From Paenibacillus physcomitrellae (GTDB lineage Bacteria; Bacillota; Bacilli; Paenibacillales; Paenibacillaceae): a stretch of 64,000 nucleotides of DNA. A program made the translations under genes and the position numbers. The notes beneath the pieces are model-generated. The model searched no databases, was not told the DNA's origin, and saw only the letters and a program-made list of their open reading frames with translations. This document shows positions 31,821 through 41,185 of the stretch, one piece after another; position 1 is the first letter of the stretch; each line of letters starts with the position of its first letter. The stretch is from the NCBI RefSeq assembly GCF_002240225.1, contig NZ_CP022584.1, forward strand, positions 4,627,850-4,691,849, given 5' to 3'.

Positions 31821-34199
31821 ATGATCAGACCTACCGATGACCAGAAACGTTATGAACTATCGAGCCCGACTTTGCTGCCCAAAGCTTCGGGATTCTTGTG
31901 GAATGAGAAAATGATGATTCACATGAACTGCCGTGGTTATGCGGTGGCCCAGTTCATGCAGCCAGAACCTGCTAAATATTCGCATGCGCCGAATTTGGAA
32001 GCCAAGACGTTTATGCAGCCGGAGCAGCCCTATTACGCGCATCATCCGGGTCGTTTTGTATATGTCAAAGACGAGGAGAACGGCGCTGTTTTTTCTGCAC
32101 CTTATGAGCCGGTGCGTGTGCAGCCGGAGCAGTACCTTTTTTCGGTGGGGAAACACGATATCCGCTGGGAGGTCCAGCATCAGGGCCTGCGGGTCGTAAC
32201 GACCTTAAGCCTGCCCAAGGAAGATGCTCTGGAGCTTTGGCGGGTCAAAGTGAAGAACATGTCTCAGGAGCAGCGCAAGATCAGCCTTTATCCTTATTTT
32301 ACGATAGGTTATATGTCCTGGATGAACCAATCTGGCGAATACCGGGAGGAGCTTCAGGCTATTGTGGCTTCTTCCGTAACGCCTTATCAAAAGTACCAGG
32401 ATTACGATAAAATCAAACATTTCAGCGATAAAACCTTCCTGCTGGCTGAGCATAAACCGGATGCCTGGGAAGTGAATCAGGAGGCCTTCGAAGGGGAAGG
32501 CGGCATTATGATGCCGTCCGCTATTCAGGCTGAAACGCTGGCCGGAGGGGAAGCCCGCTATGAAACACCTGCGGCGGTGCTGCAGTACAGACTTGAGCTG
32601 GCGCCCGGTGAGGAGCGCGAGTTCCGGTTTGTCTTTGGACCGGCGCACGACGAGGCTGAGGTCGCGGAGATTCGCCGTAAATATTATTCAGGGAAGAACA
32701 ACCAAGGAGAAGACGGATTTGTGCAGGCGGAACGCGAATATGCGGATTACATCAGCGAGGGAAAAGGCACGATTGAGATTCAAACGCCTGACGCTGATCT
32801 CGACAATTTCGTTAACCATTGGCTGCCTCGGCAGCTGTATTACCATGGCATTACCAACCGGCTGACAACAGACCCGCAAACCCGGAATTATCTGCAGGAC
32901 AACATGGGCATGAGCTACATCAAGCCGGAAACGGCCCGGGCAGCGTTCCTGACGGCGCTGAGCCAGCAGGAAGCGAGCGGGGCGATGCCTGACGGGATTA
33001 TTTTGCATAAGGATGCCGAGCTCAAATATATCAATCAGGTGCCGCATACCGACCACTGCGTCTGGCTGCCGATCTGCCTCAGCACTTATCTGGACGAAAC
33101 CGGTGATTATACCATTCTGGATGAACAAGTTCCTTTTGGGGACAGCAGTGAAGCTGTGACCGTTCTGGAGCATATTCACCGGGCCATGCAGTGGCTGATC
33201 AAGGACCGGGATGAGCGGGGGCTTAACTTCATCAACCAAGGTGACTGGTGCGATCCGATGAATATGGTCGGTTACAAAGGCAAAGGGGTTTCCGGCTGGC
33301 TGACGATTGCGACGGCTTATGCTTTCCTGGTTTGGTCGGATATTTGTGAACACAGCGGACATCCGGATGCGGCCAAGCAGTATCGCCTTGCGGCAGACGA
33401 GACAAACGCCATCGTCAACGAGTACCTTTGGGACGGCGATTGGTACGCGCGCGGCATCACAGATGATGGCGTTGTGTTTGGCATCAGCACCGACAAAGAA
33501 GGCCGGATCTTTATCAACCCGCAGGGCTGGGCGCTGCTAAGCGGCGCTGCCGACGATATCAAGCAGCAGAAGCTGATGCGTGCCGTCGAGGAGCAGTTGG
33601 AGACGCCTTATGGGGTGGAAAAGCTGGCGCCATCCTATACGTCTATGCGCGAAGACGTCGGACGGGTTACGCAGAAGCACCCGGGCAGCGCGGAGAACGG
33701 CGCGGTATACAATCATGCGGCCGCTTTCTATATCTATGGGCTGTACGCGGTCGGAGAACAGGACAATGCCTACCGGCTACTGCGGAAAATGCTGCCGGGA
33801 CCGGACCGCGAAGACATCCTGCGGCGCGGACAACTGCCCGTCTTCATTCCGAACTATTACCGGGGTGCTTACCGGCAGTTCCCGAAAACAGCCGGCCGCT
33901 CCAGCCATCTGTTCAACACGGGAACCGTGCCTTGGGTTTACCGCTGCCTCGTAGACGGACTGTTTGGCGTGCAGGGCACGAAAGAAGGGCTGCGCATTCA
34001 GCCGCAGCTGCCATCCGACTGGCAGGAGGCAACGGTGAAACGGACCTTCAGAGGCGCGGGGCTGCACATCGAGATGAAACGTGAAGCAGGTGTGACTGCC
34101 ACCGAAGTGTACGTAAACGGCAATTTAGCCGTAGACGGCGTAGCGAAAGATTTGCAGCCGGGCGCCGAATATCAGGTGCTGGTGAAGCTGCCGCAGTAA
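31821..34199 (+). CDS. GH94-type glycoside phosphorylase
   Basis: 792 aa cytoplasmic enzyme resembling GH94 (cellobiose/chitobiose/cellobionic acid phosphorylases). N-terminal beta-sandwich (about 1-270) with [14 protein letters not shown]; alpha/alpha-barrel with [28 protein letters not shown] and [28 protein letters not shown] holds Asp475 and Asp478, one of which would be the general acid (usual motif DWND; here DWCD). Late motifs [19 protein letters not shown] and [17 protein letters not shown] form the phosphate and sugar sites. It would split a disaccharide with phosphate. Start ATG 31821; ATG 31803 is possible. Confidence 0.72.
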   Translation: MIRPTDDQKRYELSSPTLLPKASGFLWNEKMMIHMNCRGYAVAQFMQPEPAKYSHAPNLEAKTFMQPEQPYYAHHPGRFVYVKDEENGAVFSAPYEPVRVQPEQYLFSVGKHDIRWEVQHQGLRVVTTLSLPKEDALELWRVKVKNMSQEQRKISLYPYFTIGYMSWMNQSGEYREELQAIVASSVTPYQKYQDYDKIKHFSDKTFLLAEHKPDAWEVNQEAFEGEGGIMMPSAIQAETLAGGEARYETPAAVLQYRLELAPGEEREFRFVFGPAHDEAEVAEIRRKYYSGKNNQGEDGFVQAEREYADYISEGKGTIEIQTPDADLDNFVNHWLPRQLYYHGITNRLTTDPQTRNYLQDNMGMSYIKPETARAAFLTALSQQEASGAMPDGIILHKDAELKYINQVPHTDHCVWLPICLSTYLDETGDYTILDEQVPFGDSSEAVTVLEHIHRAMQWLIKDRDERGLNFINQGDWCDPMNMVGYKGKGVSGWLTIATAYAFLVWSDICEHSGHPDAAKQYRLAADETNAIVNEYLWDGDWYARGITDDGVVFGISTDKEGRIFINPQGWALLSGAADDIKQQKLMRAVEEQLETPYGVEKLAPSYTSMREDVGRVTQKHPGSAENGAVYNHAAAFYIYGLYAVGEQDNAYRLLRKMLPGPDREDILRRGQLPVFIPNYYRGAYRQFPKTAGRSSHLFNTGTVPWVYRCLVDGLFGVQGTKEGLRIQPQLPSDWQEATVKRTFRGAGLHIEMKREAGVTATEVYVNGNLAVDGVAKDLQPGAEYQVLVKLPQ

Positions 34200-34238
34200 G
34201 ATTTTAGGAACACCATATAAAGAGCATTATGAAAACCA

Positions 34239-34279
34239 ACGGCCTGTTTCCGGTGAAGATCGGAGACAGGCCGTTTTTG
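34239..34279 (+). terminator. Terminator after the GH94-type gene
   Basis: ACGGCCTGTTTCCG pairs with CGGAGACAGGCCGT around GTGAAGAT, followed by TTTTT. Confidence 0.85.
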
Positions 34280-34477
34280 ATGTTTTTTTGAGAATGGGGG
34301 GATAGGCAATCGGCCCGCATTAAAGGGATACCGCCTCTCCGGATCCCCTTGGCCAGTCTAATGTTGTAGTTTAGGGTGATACCATATATTCTATAGATAA
34401 TTTTTTATGGAACAATTCATCTAATAACATGATTTCTGCTTTTTGGCTGACCGCATGGTGTCCAACAAATATGCAGA

Positions 34478-34741
34478 ATGGATTCCAAATCGATTGCTGC
34501 ACTAGTGGATGAAAAGGTAAAGAAGATGCTGCAGCAAATAATAGAGGATATTTTATCGAGAAGGCAAAATAGCGACCTTCACCAAACAAAGCTCCTTTCG
34601 GCCATGGTGAGCTCAACGATTTACAGCGCTGCGCATGAGTGGTTAAGAGTTGAGGGAAACCATCGAACCGATTTACTTATAAACCTCGTTCGTCCCTATA
34701 TAATAAAAGGGTTGGAGCAGTATGACAGGGCTAATGAATAG
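34478..34741 (+). pseudogene. Possible C-terminal remnant of a TetR-type regulator
   Basis: 87 aa, all helical, with LLSAMVSSTIYSAAHEWLRV and LINLVRPYIIKGLEQY reminiscent of the ligand-binding end of TetR regulators. No helix-turn-helix part is found upstream and no clear RBS precedes the ATG. It could also be a small genuine protein of unknown function. The stretch 34280-34477 holds nothing else recognisable. Confidence 0.35.
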
Positions 34742-34909
34742 ATAAGCGATTCGTCTGCAATACAGGAAAAGAAAAGAATTTCAAATGAATTTTTATGTCT
34801 CTGTTCAGGGATTAAGCAGGTAGATCAAGTTCAGCAGTCTTGAGAAACCTGGCCGCACATGATAATATTACTTGAATTTAATCAGGTCCGAGCAGTAGGA
34901 GGAATTAGC

Positions 34910-35890
34910 ATGGCAAGCATAAGGGAAGTGGCGCGTCTGGCCAAAGTAGCGCCGAGCACCGTTTCGAGGGCACTGAACGACAGCGGCTACGTGGCCGAAG
35001 AAACCAGGGAGAAAATTAAAGCGGCGGTAGCTGAGCTCGATTATGTCCCAAATCAGTGGATACGAAATTTGTACAGACAAAGCACCGGCATTATTGGCGT
35101 GATTGCTCCAGGACTAATTCACCCTTTCTTCTCCTCTCTATGGAACCACTTGGAGCTTGAGCTCCGGAAATTCGGCTATAACATGATGCTCTGCAGCACT
35201 GGAGGCGAAATTCAGCGGGAACGGGAGTATTTAGATACATTGGAACGTAATTTGTTTGACGGTGTTATTGTAGGGACGGCATCCCTGCCGGATGAAAGCT
35301 ACACCAAGCTGAAGAAACCGATCGTTTTTCTTGACCGGATTATCCCCGGAATTCCTGTTGTAAGCTCCAATCACCAGCAGGGCGGGGAACTGGCTGCCCG
35401 TAAGCTTATTGAAAGCGGCTGCCGCAAAGTGCTGTATACCCGCGGGGACCGGACTTATCGTCTGCCTTCACACGAAGGGAACGATGCTTTCGATCATTAC
35501 CTGAGGGAGCATGGGGTGCAAACGATAACCAAAGAGATATCATGGGAAGATACAACGGACTTTGCCCGATGTTTTAAAATCACAAAATCCTTATTGGCGA
35601 AAAATATGGATATTGACGGTATATTGGCCTCTGATTTGCAGGCTTCGGCTTTTCTAAAGGCTGCCAAGTCCCTTGGGATATCTGTTCCGGACAAGCTCAA
35701 AATTATCGCTTATGACGGAACTTTTGTCACCGATTTTAATTCGACAAGTCTTACGGCTATCGTGCAGGACGTGCATCAATTGGCAAAACAGACAGTTTCG
35801 GTGCTCTTGAAACTTATTAACGATAAACCTTTGAACGAGGAGAGAATCCAGATCGGGGTAACCCTGCAGCAGGGCGAAACAACCCCATAA
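34910..35890 (+). CDS. LacI-family transcriptional regulator
   Basis: 326 aa. N-terminal HTH and hinge: IREVARLAKVAPSTVSRALNDSGYVAEETREKI, then periplasmic-binding-protein-like effector domain with TGIIGVIAPGLIHPFF, FDGVIVGTA, IDGILASDLQASAF and KIIAYDG. Start ATG 34910 after TAGGAGGAA. It is the likely repressor of the sugar operon that begins 280 bp downstream, where three copies of a palindrome typical of LacI-type operators are found. Confidence 0.9.
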   Translation: MASIREVARLAKVAPSTVSRALNDSGYVAEETREKIKAAVAELDYVPNQWIRNLYRQSTGIIGVIAPGLIHPFFSSLWNHLELELRKFGYNMMLCSTGGEIQREREYLDTLERNLFDGVIVGTASLPDESYTKLKKPIVFLDRIIPGIPVVSSNHQQGGELAARKLIESGCRKVLYTRGDRTYRLPSHEGNDAFDHYLREHGVQTITKEISWEDTTDFARCFKITKSLLAKNMDIDGILASDLQASAFLKAAKSLGISVPDKLKIIAYDGTFVTDFNSTSLTAIVQDVHQLAKQTVSVLLKLINDKPLNEERIQIGVTLQQGETTP

Positions 35891-35958
35891 ATAGCCACTT
35901 AAGTAGCCGCCTTTTTTTCGAGGCCATCAAAAAAAGATTGATCTTTGCTTAAAAAAGG

Positions 35959-35989
35959 TATAATCTGATTGCATAGTGGAACTGTTCCA
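35959..35989 (+). promoter_or_regulatory. Sugar operon promoter with operator O1
   Basis: Perfect TATAAT -10 (35959-35964) with an imperfect -35 (TTGATC near 35938). TGGAACTGTTCCA (35977-35989), a perfect 13-base palindrome, starts just after the expected transcription start. Confidence 0.75.
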
Positions 35990-36033
35990 TATTTATGATA
36001 CAGCAGGTGCAGTCAGTTTTTTTTAATCGTCTG

Positions 36034-36046
36034 TGGAACAGTTCCA
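36034..36046 (+). promoter_or_regulatory. Operator O2
   Basis: TGGAACAGTTCCA, centre 57 bp after O1. The palindrome extends one base on each side (G and C). Confidence 0.75.
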
Positions 36047-36120
36047 CTTATTGATTCGTATTCGGGGAGCGCTTCCAAGGCAGCCGATTATTTGGCACCG
36101 AAAACGAAGTTTATTTTTCT

Positions 36121-36145
36121 CTATTGTGGAACAGTTCCACAATAG
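36121..36145 (+). promoter_or_regulatory. Operator O3, a 25-bp perfect palindrome
   Basis: The core TGGAACAGTTCCA (36127-36139) is extended on both sides by six matching bases (CTATTG and CAATAG). Centre 93 bp after O2 and 38 bp before the GH13 start codon. Multiple sites suggest DNA looping by a tetrameric or paired repressor. Confidence 0.8.
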
Positions 36146-36170
36146 TGCGGGAGGTAGGGAATACGCTAAC

Positions 36171-37823
36171 ATGACAGAACCATGGTGGAAGAAGTCGGTG
36201 ATTTATCAAATTTATCCCCAGAGCTTTAAAGATCATAACGGGGATGGCATAGGGGATCTGCCCGGAATTTTAGAGAAGCTGGATTACCTGGAAGCGATGG
36301 GGATAGACGTAATTTGGATCGGCCCAATCTTTCAGTCGCCCCTGATTGATAACGGTTACGATATATCCGATTATTACCGCGTTAATCCGATCTACGGCAC
36401 AGATGAGGACCTGGATCAGCTGATTGAGGAAGCGGGCAGGCGGGGAATCAAAATCATCCTTGATTTGGTCATCAACCACTGCTCCGACCAGCATGCCTGG
36501 TTTCAGATGGCGCTGCAGGAGCCTGACAGTGAGGAAGCCGGATATTTTTACTTTATGAAAACGGATTCGGGCGAAGCCCCGAACAACTGGCGTTCCAACT
36601 TTGGCGGACCAGCCTGGACCCAAACCGCAGACGGCCGCTGGTATTTGCATACGTTCTCCAAAGAGCAGCCCGACTTGAACTGGGAGAACCCGAAGCTGCG
36701 CCGCAAGCTCTACGATATGATTAATTGGTGGCTGGATAAAGGCATTGGCGGGTTCCGGGTAGATGCGATTACGTTTATCAAAAAGGATACCACCTTCGCT
36801 TCCCGTGAAACGGAAGAAGGCCGGCTGTATCCAATCGAGAACTATCAGAATTATCCGGGGATCGGAACCTTTCTGACCGAACTGAAGCAGGCAACATTCC
36901 AGAAATTTAACTGCCTGACTGTTGGAGAAGCCCCGGGTGTTCCTCCGGAGAAATTCGGGGATTATGCAGGGGAAGATGGATATTTTTCCATGATCTTTGA
37001 TTTCAGCTGGGAGCATATGCGCGGCGTGGAAATCAAAGGGGCTCCTGAAGCCGTGTCCGCCTGGCGGGACAAAATATTCAAAAGCCAAATGCAGATCCAG
37101 CAGGCAGGCTGGAGCGCGAACTTTCTGGAGAGCCACGATCACCCCCGGTCTCCTAATAAATTTTTAGATAAACAGAATCGCAGCCGAGAAAGCATCACAA
37201 CCTTAGCCACCCTTTATTTCTTCCTGCGGGGCACGCCGCTGATTTATCAGGGCCAGGAGTTAGGGATGACCAATACAGTCCGAAACAGCATCAGGGAGTT
37301 TAAAGACGTGTCCGCCCATAACTTCTGGAAGGAAGGGCTGGCGCTGGGGAAGTCCGATGCGGAGATGCTGAAGGAATTGAATGACATTGGGCGGGATAAC
37401 GGCCGCAGCCCCTTTCAGTGGAACCGTATGGAGCACGCCGGATTTACGTCAGGCACACCCTGGATGCCCGTTCATTCGGATTATCAAACGGTAAATGCGG
37501 AAGAGGCTCAGGCCGACGACAACTCGATTTTGGCTTATTACAAGAAAATGATCAAGCTCCGCAAAAATTCAGATTGGTCAGACGTTTTGTGTTTCGGCAG
37601 CTTTAACCCCATTCTGGAGCAATATCCATCGCTGATTGCATACCGGCGCAGCTACAAGGGAAGAACGCTTACTATAGTGTGCAATATGAGCAGTGAATCA
37701 GTGAAACTCCCTGTACAAGTCGAAACATGTTTATTAACCAATCAGTCAGATCTACACCTGGAAGGCGAAAATCTGATTTTGAATCCATATCAATCCATGG
37801 TGCTGGAAGAAAGCAGCTTGTAG
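36171..37823 (+). CDS. GH13 alpha-glucosidase (oligo-1,6-glucosidase type)
   Basis: 550 aa, no signal peptide, so cytoplasmic. WWKKSVIYQIYPQSFKDHNGDGIGDLPGI is the family opening; LVINHCSDQHAWF region I, QPDLNWENP region V of the oligo-1,6-glucosidase subfamily, GFRVDAI with nucleophile Asp198, VGEAPG with acid/base Glu253, and FLESHDHPR with the third acid. C-terminal beta-domain from residue about 475. It should cleave an alpha-glucoside imported by the adjacent ABC system; partnership with a GH32 enzyme hints at glucosyl-fructose sugars. ATG 36171 follows GGGAGGTAGGG. Confidence 0.88.
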   Translation: MTEPWWKKSVIYQIYPQSFKDHNGDGIGDLPGILEKLDYLEAMGIDVIWIGPIFQSPLIDNGYDISDYYRVNPIYGTDEDLDQLIEEAGRRGIKIILDLVINHCSDQHAWFQMALQEPDSEEAGYFYFMKTDSGEAPNNWRSNFGGPAWTQTADGRWYLHTFSKEQPDLNWENPKLRRKLYDMINWWLDKGIGGFRVDAITFIKKDTTFASRETEEGRLYPIENYQNYPGIGTFLTELKQATFQKFNCLTVGEAPGVPPEKFGDYAGEDGYFSMIFDFSWEHMRGVEIKGAPEAVSAWRDKIFKSQMQIQQAGWSANFLESHDHPRSPNKFLDKQNRSRESITTLATLYFFLRGTPLIYQGQELGMTNTVRNSIREFKDVSAHNFWKEGLALGKSDAEMLKELNDIGRDNGRSPFQWNRMEHAGFTSGTPWMPVHSDYQTVNAEEAQADDNSILAYYKKMIKLRKNSDWSDVLCFGSFNPILEQYPSLIAYRRSYKGRTLTIVCNMSSESVKLPVQVETCLLTNQSDLHLEGENLILNPYQSMVLEESSL

Positions 37824-37843
37824 ACGGAAAGGAAGGGTAGGGC

Positions 37844-39340
37844 ATGAACAACATGTGGAAAAAGGCGGGCCTGGCGCTGACCAGCCTGCTGCTCGGGGCG
37901 GCGGTGCTTTCCGGCTGCGGCAGCGGCGAAGCTAAGGCGCCCAAGGATTATGATTTCTATATCTTTAACGCCAAAACCGAAAACGCCGATGCGCTGGCCG
38001 AGGTGGTTAAGAAATATGAACAGGAGAACGGGCTGAAGATCAAGGTGTTCTCCCTAGGAACTACCGACAGTGCAGAAACGCTTCGCTCCGAGATGAACTC
38101 CAGCCATAAGCCGGCGATCTTCTCCACCAATATCGGCGGCGTGGCCGAATGGTCTGAAAGCAAAGCGATTATGGATCTAAACCAGGCAACGAACCCTGAG
38201 CTGAAGGCGCTGGCGGACAAAATTCCGGACAGCATGCGGTTGAGCATGGACGGTTCGCAAAATTATGGAATCCCTTACAACATTGAAGGGTACGGGCTCA
38301 TTATAGACACCCGTATGGTGGACGGGCTGTTTGGCTCGGAACATACGGCGGCCTTCCTGGATGACTTCAAAGCGGCGACTTATGACGAGTTCGAATCCTT
38401 TGTGACCGCTGTTGACGATTACATTCAATCGGATAAACCCGGCAGTGTGACCCTAAACGGCCATACTTATAAGTTTGCTGGGGAGAAGACAGCGTTAACT
38501 AAGGAGCTGACCGGAGTTTTTGCCGAAGCCGGCGCTGAAAAATGGACCTATGGAGACCACATGGGCAATATGGCGCTGAACGCGATTTTTGACAGTCCGG
38601 TTGCCGCCAAGAACGCAACGGAGGAGCAGGTCGACGAGCTTCAGTCTCCGGTAGAGAAAGTCGTTCAAACCCTGGATTTATATTCCCAGCATGCAGCAGG
38701 GATGAACGGGCCGGCCAAACGGGGACCTGATTATATCAACTCGACCACGGCCAGCTATGACGTTTCCGTGCAGCTGTTCGCCAGCGGCAAAGCGCTGCTG
38801 CTCAAGCAGGGCAACTGGGTATATCCCAACATCGCCAAGCTGAATACGGACATCCTGCCTTATTTGACCTTTTTGCCGATTAAGCTGCCTTTGGAGCAGA
38901 GTGATATTAAAGTTCCGGGTTTGACGGTTGAGAAGTTTAACCGCTCCGTGCCTGAATTTGTGCCTTCTTATTATGCCATCAATACCAAGGTGACGAAGAG
39001 GGAGCAGGATTTGGCCCAGCAGTTTCTGGTCTGGCTGAATACGTCCGAGGAAGGACGCAAGGCCATCGTCAACGACTTTGAATTTATCCCTTATAACGCC
39101 GATGCCGGCGTCAAATTTGACAATACGCTCAATAATTCGCTGATTGCCTATAAGGTAGCCGGGGATACGCTGTCGAATCCGTTTAACGGTTCCCCGGCCG
39201 GCGGCAGCTATTGGGGGCAGGAGGTCTTCGGCACGATCCTGCAGGAAAACTATTTAAATTCGCCTAAGGCCTGGACCCAAGAAGATTACAGGGATATTGC
39301 CAAACAATCGGTTCAGGGCTGGAAAGACGCCATGTATTAA
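37844..39340 (+). CDS. Sugar ABC transporter substrate-binding lipoprotein
   Basis: 498 aa family 1 extracellular solute-binding protein. Signal peptide with lipobox VLSGC; FYIFNAKTENADALAEVVKKYEQENGLKIKV is the usual start of the mature lobe, and NIEGYGLIIDTRMVD and LLLKQGNWVYPNI are lobe and hinge parts. Lies 20 bp after the GH13 gene and 32 bp before the first permease gene. Specificity is unknown; operon partners suggest an alpha-glucoside or fructoside oligosaccharide. Confidence 0.88.
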   Translation: MNNMWKKAGLALTSLLLGAAVLSGCGSGEAKAPKDYDFYIFNAKTENADALAEVVKKYEQENGLKIKVFSLGTTDSAETLRSEMNSSHKPAIFSTNIGGVAEWSESKAIMDLNQATNPELKALADKIPDSMRLSMDGSQNYGIPYNIEGYGLIIDTRMVDGLFGSEHTAAFLDDFKAATYDEFESFVTAVDDYIQSDKPGSVTLNGHTYKFAGEKTALTKELTGVFAEAGAEKWTYGDHMGNMALNAIFDSPVAAKNATEEQVDELQSPVEKVVQTLDLYSQHAAGMNGPAKRGPDYINSTTASYDVSVQLFASGKALLLKQGNWVYPNIAKLNTDILPYLTFLPIKLPLEQSDIKVPGLTVEKFNRSVPEFVPSYYAINTKVTKREQDLAQQFLVWLNTSEEGRKAIVNDFEFIPYNADAGVKFDNTLNNSLIAYKVAGDTLSNPFNGSPAGGSYWGQEVFGTILQENYLNSPKAWTQEDYRDIAKQSVQGWKDAMY

Positions 39341-39372
39341 GCTGTTTCTTTTAATGAACAGGAGGCATTGAG

Positions 39373-40263
39373 ATGAGTAACTTTTATAGAAGATGGTTTT
39401 GGCCCCTGGCCCTGCCCGGTTTGATTTTATTTGTGGCCGTTGTGCTGGTGCCGTTCCTGATCGGTTTATTGTATTCGTTTACTTCTTGGAGGGGCACGTA
39501 TTTCGTGGGCGGGAGCGTCTGGAACTCCTTTGTGGGTTGGGACAATTACGCGCGGATTTTTCACAGCGGCAAGTTTCTTCATTCTCTCGTTTATACGCTT
39601 GAGTTTACCGTTATCGCCGTCATTATTATTAACGTTATAGCCTTGGCGCTGGCCCAAATGCTGGACTTTGTAGGCAAAAGAGTGGGGCTGTTCCGCACCG
39701 TCTTTTTCCTGCCGAATCTGCTGGGGGGCCTTGCGCTCGGATTTATCTGGCAGTTTATTTTCCAGAATGTATTCTCAAAAATCCTGTTCGGACCGAGCGG
39801 ACTTCATATTCCGTTTCTCATGAACATGACCCAGGACGCTACAAAAAATCTGTTCGCGCTTGTCATTATGGTAACTTGGCAGATGGCCGGCTACATGATG
39901 ATCATTTACGTGGCAGGACTGAACAATATTCCTAAGGATTTGTATGAAGCCAGTGCCATTGACGGCGCGAGCGGGGTCAAAAGATTCCGCTTCATCACCC
40001 TGCCGATGCTGATGCCTTCCATCACCATCGTGCTGTTTCTGTCCCTGGCCAACTGCCTGAAGCTGCTGGATCAGAACGTTGCTTTGACAAACGGGGCCTT
40101 CAACACTTCCATGCTGTCGCTGCAGATTCTGCGAACCGTGCGATTCACGCAGCCGCCGGATTACGGGCAGGCACAGGCGCAAGCGGTTGTATTTTTTGTT
40201 CTGGTTGCGGTGATTGGTCTTATTCAAGTCTATATTACGAAGAAACGGGAGGTTGAAGCATGA
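39373..40263 (+). CDS. Sugar ABC transporter permease (MalF/UgpA type)
   Basis: 296 aa with six predicted membrane helices. The coupling loop to the ATPase is YEASAIDGASGVKRFRFITLPMLMP (EAA motif). VFFLPNLLGGLALGFIWQFIF is a typical core segment. Its stop overlaps the next permease start. No ATPase gene is in the operon; a shared MsmX-type ATPase encoded elsewhere is the usual solution in Bacilli. Confidence 0.9.
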   Translation: MSNFYRRWFWPLALPGLILFVAVVLVPFLIGLLYSFTSWRGTYFVGGSVWNSFVGWDNYARIFHSGKFLHSLVYTLEFTVIAVIIINVIALALAQMLDFVGKRVGLFRTVFFLPNLLGGLALGFIWQFIFQNVFSKILFGPSGLHIPFLMNMTQDATKNLFALVIMVTWQMAGYMMIIYVAGLNNIPKDLYEASAIDGASGVKRFRFITLPMLMPSITIVLFLSLANCLKLLDQNVALTNGAFNTSMLSLQILRTVRFTQPPDYGQAQAQAVVFFVLVAVIGLIQVYITKKREVEA

Positions 40264-41135
40264 ATCACATCATGGCGTCCGGGCAAGCCGGAAGCAGGAA
40301 TGTCCGGCCTAAAATCCCCGTTGGTAAAGTTATCGTCATTGTCCTGCTGATCCTTTTTGCTCTTTGCACCTTATTTCCGCTGTTGTTCCTCCTGATCAAT
40401 TCGTTTAAAGATCAGGGCACAATTGTTGCATCACCGATGTCTCTGCCTTCAAGCTGGTCCTTTACGTATATTTCCAGCGCGCTGGAGCAGATTCATTTCG
40501 GCCGTGCGGTGTGGATTACAGCCGTAGTTACCGTTATTGCCGTCGCACTGATCGTCTTTTGTTCCTCCATGCTGTCGTGGGTGCTTGTACGCAGCCGGAC
40601 TCGGAGCAGCAGTCTTATTCTGCTCCTGCTCACTGCAGCTATGCTTGTCCCGTTCCAGTCTCTCATGTATCCGCTCATTCACGAGTTTGAAGGAATGGGG
40701 CTTAAGGATTTGACCGGGCTTGTGCTGATGTACGGAGGGTTCGGCCTGGGGATGTCGGTGTTCCTCTACCATGGTTTCATCAAAGGGGTACCGATGGCCC
40801 TGGAAGAGGCGGCTTTGATCGACGGTGCTAACATCTTCCGTTTATTTTTCGGCATCGTATTTCCGCTGGTCAAACCGATTACGGTTACGGTCATTATTCT
40901 GAACTCGCTTTGGATCTGGAACGACTATCTGCTTCCGTTTCTAGTGCTGGGGAATGCCGAGGTCAAAACGCTGACGCTGGAGCTGTATTACGCCAAAATG
41001 CTGTCCGGCCAGTTCAGCAACCCTTGGGAGCTGATTTTCCCGGCGGTTCTGGTATCGATTATTCCGGTTGTCGTGTTATATTTGTTCCTGCAAAAATATT
41101 TTATTAAAGGCGTTACCGAAGGCGCCGTGAAGTAA
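40260..41135 (+). CDS. Sugar ABC transporter permease (MalG/UgpE type)
   Basis: 291 aa, six membrane helices, EAA loop LEEAALIDGANIFRLFFGIVFPLVKP. The end FLQKYFIKGVTEGAVK is characteristic of MalG-like permeases. Pairs with the upstream permease to form the membrane channel. Confidence 0.9.
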   Translation: MNHIMASGQAGSRNVRPKIPVGKVIVIVLLILFALCTLFPLLFLLINSFKDQGTIVASPMSLPSSWSFTYISSALEQIHFGRAVWITAVVTVIAVALIVFCSSMLSWVLVRSRTRSSSLILLLLTAAMLVPFQSLMYPLIHEFEGMGLKDLTGLVLMYGGFGLGMSVFLYHGFIKGVPMALEEAALIDGANIFRLFFGIVFPLVKPITVTVIILNSLWIWNDYLLPFLVLGNAEVKTLTLELYYAKMLSGQFSNPWELIFPAVLVSIIPVVVLYLFLQKYFIKGVTEGAVK

Positions 41136-41185
41136 CTTTTACGAATGAAGTCCATTTTGTCTATTTAAAAAGGGGGCGTTCGCTC

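Noticed and set aside
36270-37142. Minus-strand open frame of about 290 codons opposite the GH13 gene
   Set aside because: Antisense shadow; the plus-strand GH13 motifs are unambiguous.
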